Shown: in pieces, positions 7,288 through 7,769 of the stretch
Numbering within the stretch: position 1 is the stretch's first letter
Layout of the letters: the number at the start of each line of letters is the position of its first letter
Assembly: GCA_035606335.1 (NCBI GenBank)
Contig: DATNFP010000116.1
Span: 1-7,769 of the forward strand
Source of the DNA: DATNFP01 sp035606335
GTDB taxonomy: Bacteria > Bacteroidota > Bacteroidia > Chitinophagales > Chitinophagaceae
Direction: 5' to 3'
DNA length: 7,769 nucleotides
Notes under the pieces: model-generated
Database searches by the model: none
Seen by the model: the letters and a program-made list of their open reading frames with translations, nothing else
Told to the model about the DNA's origin: nothing
Made by a program: the position numbers and the translations under genes

Positions 7288-7307
7288 ACTGTATAAAACC
7301 GCCACAT

Positions 7308-7769
7308 ATGCTACAAGAAACAGAAGCGGAAATAAAAAAAGAAATAGAAGCGACACAACAAAACAAAGGAGATAGCAACCATACGCCTCCACAAGGCTAT
7401 TACCTGATGTCACCATACGCTGAGCATGTAGATGTGCCTGCGATGAGAGCGGAACTCGAAACCACAATAAATGGAGAAGTACGATTTGACGAAGGCAGCA
7501 GGGCGCTTTACTCGACAGATGGCTCTAATTACCGCCAGATACCACTTGGTGTAGTGTTGCCCAAGAGTGAAACAGACATCATTAATACAATAGCCATTTG
7601 TCGCAAATATGGGTCGCCTATTTTATCGAGAGGAGGAGGAACCAGTCTTGCAGGACAAACATGCAATGTAGCGGTAGTGATGGACATGTCGAAATATTAC
7701 AATAAGGTACTGCACATGGATGCAGAAAAAAAGAGAGTGAGAGTGCAACCGGGAATAGTGCTGGACCAT
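7308..7769 (+). CDS. FAD-dependent oxidoreductase, GlcD/D-lactate dehydrogenase-like, 3'-truncated by the window edge
   Basis: The first 154 codons of a flavoprotein that should oxidise a 2-hydroxy acid to a 2-oxo acid. The frame stays open from ATG 7308 to the window end. Residues from about 47 match the start of a PCMH-type FAD-binding domain: GSRALYSTDGSNYRQ (63-77), then RGGGTSLAGQTCN (108-120), the FAD pyrophosphate-binding segment, and VVMDMSKY (123-130). Many relatives with this N-terminus are about 900-1000 residues long and carry a C-terminal Fe-S and CCG domain (YdiJ-like); whether this one does lies beyond the window. The first 33 residues are polar, rich in Glu, Lys and Gln, and poorly conserved, so ATG 7407 (Met34) is an alternative start. 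There is no Shine-Dalgarno sequence. The 20-base gap from the enolase-family gene implies one operon. Confidence 0.88.
   Translation, partial: MLQETEAEIKKEIEATQQNKGDSNHTPPQGYYLMSPYAEHVDVPAMRAELETTINGEVRFDEGSRALYSTDGSNYRQIPLGVVLPKSETDIINTIAICRKYGSPILSRGGGTSLAGQTCNVAVVMDMSKYYNKVLHMDAEKKRVRVQPGIVLDH

Noticed and set aside
7075..7467. 130-codon open frame on the - strand across the enolase-family/FAD-oxidase junction
   Set aside because: It is antisense to two recognisable genes, and its hydrophobic composition follows from reversing an A-rich stretch.

Overview
The window looks like a piece of a Bacteroidota chromosome, probably from the Chitinophagaceae/Sphingobacteria side. Reasons: moderately AT-rich DNA; almost no Shine-Dalgarno sequences in front of the genes; a promoter of the Bacteroidota type (TAnnTTTG) in front of fbp; and protein sequences that resemble that phylum. 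The taxonomic call is inference from style and remembered family resemblance, not from a search.

Region 1 (1-2769, + strand) holds the 3' nine-tenths of prfB (peptide chain release factor 2), followed after 3 bases by a complete half-size ABC exporter gene. The two genes are in the same reading frame, separated only by a TAA stop and one AGA codon, and the ABC gene must start at a TTG. Region 2 (2782-3810, - strand) is a complete class I fructose-1,6-bisphosphatase gene (fbp). It converges on the ABC gene with a 12-base gap. Its catalytic residues and apparent AMP-site residues are all in place.

Region 3 (3811-4387) is a 577-base divergent spacer with no convincing gene. It holds a good promoter for fbp with an inverted repeat lying over its upstream half. 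It also holds a second perfect dyad (GTTGATAATCAAC), a degenerate interspersed-repeat-like element rich in CTTCGCT/AGCGAAG, and a long-looped inverted repeat.

Region 4 (4388-7769, + strand) is a tight operon of three catabolic-looking enzymes: a thiamine-pyrophosphate (TPP) enzyme of the pyruvate oxidase/acetolactate synthase superfamily, a mandelate-racemase-type enolase superfamily member (joined by an ATGA overlap), and the first 154 codons of a GlcD-like FAD-dependent oxidase that runs off the window. Together these suggest processing of a hydroxy or sugar acid: dehydration or racemisation by the enolase-fold enzyme, flavin-dependent oxidation of a 2-hydroxy acid to a 2-oxo acid, and TPP-dependent C-C cleavage of a 2-oxo acid. 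The substrate cannot be read from the sequence. This operon is the most plausible candidate for an undescribed system here; the rest of the window is ordinary core metabolism.
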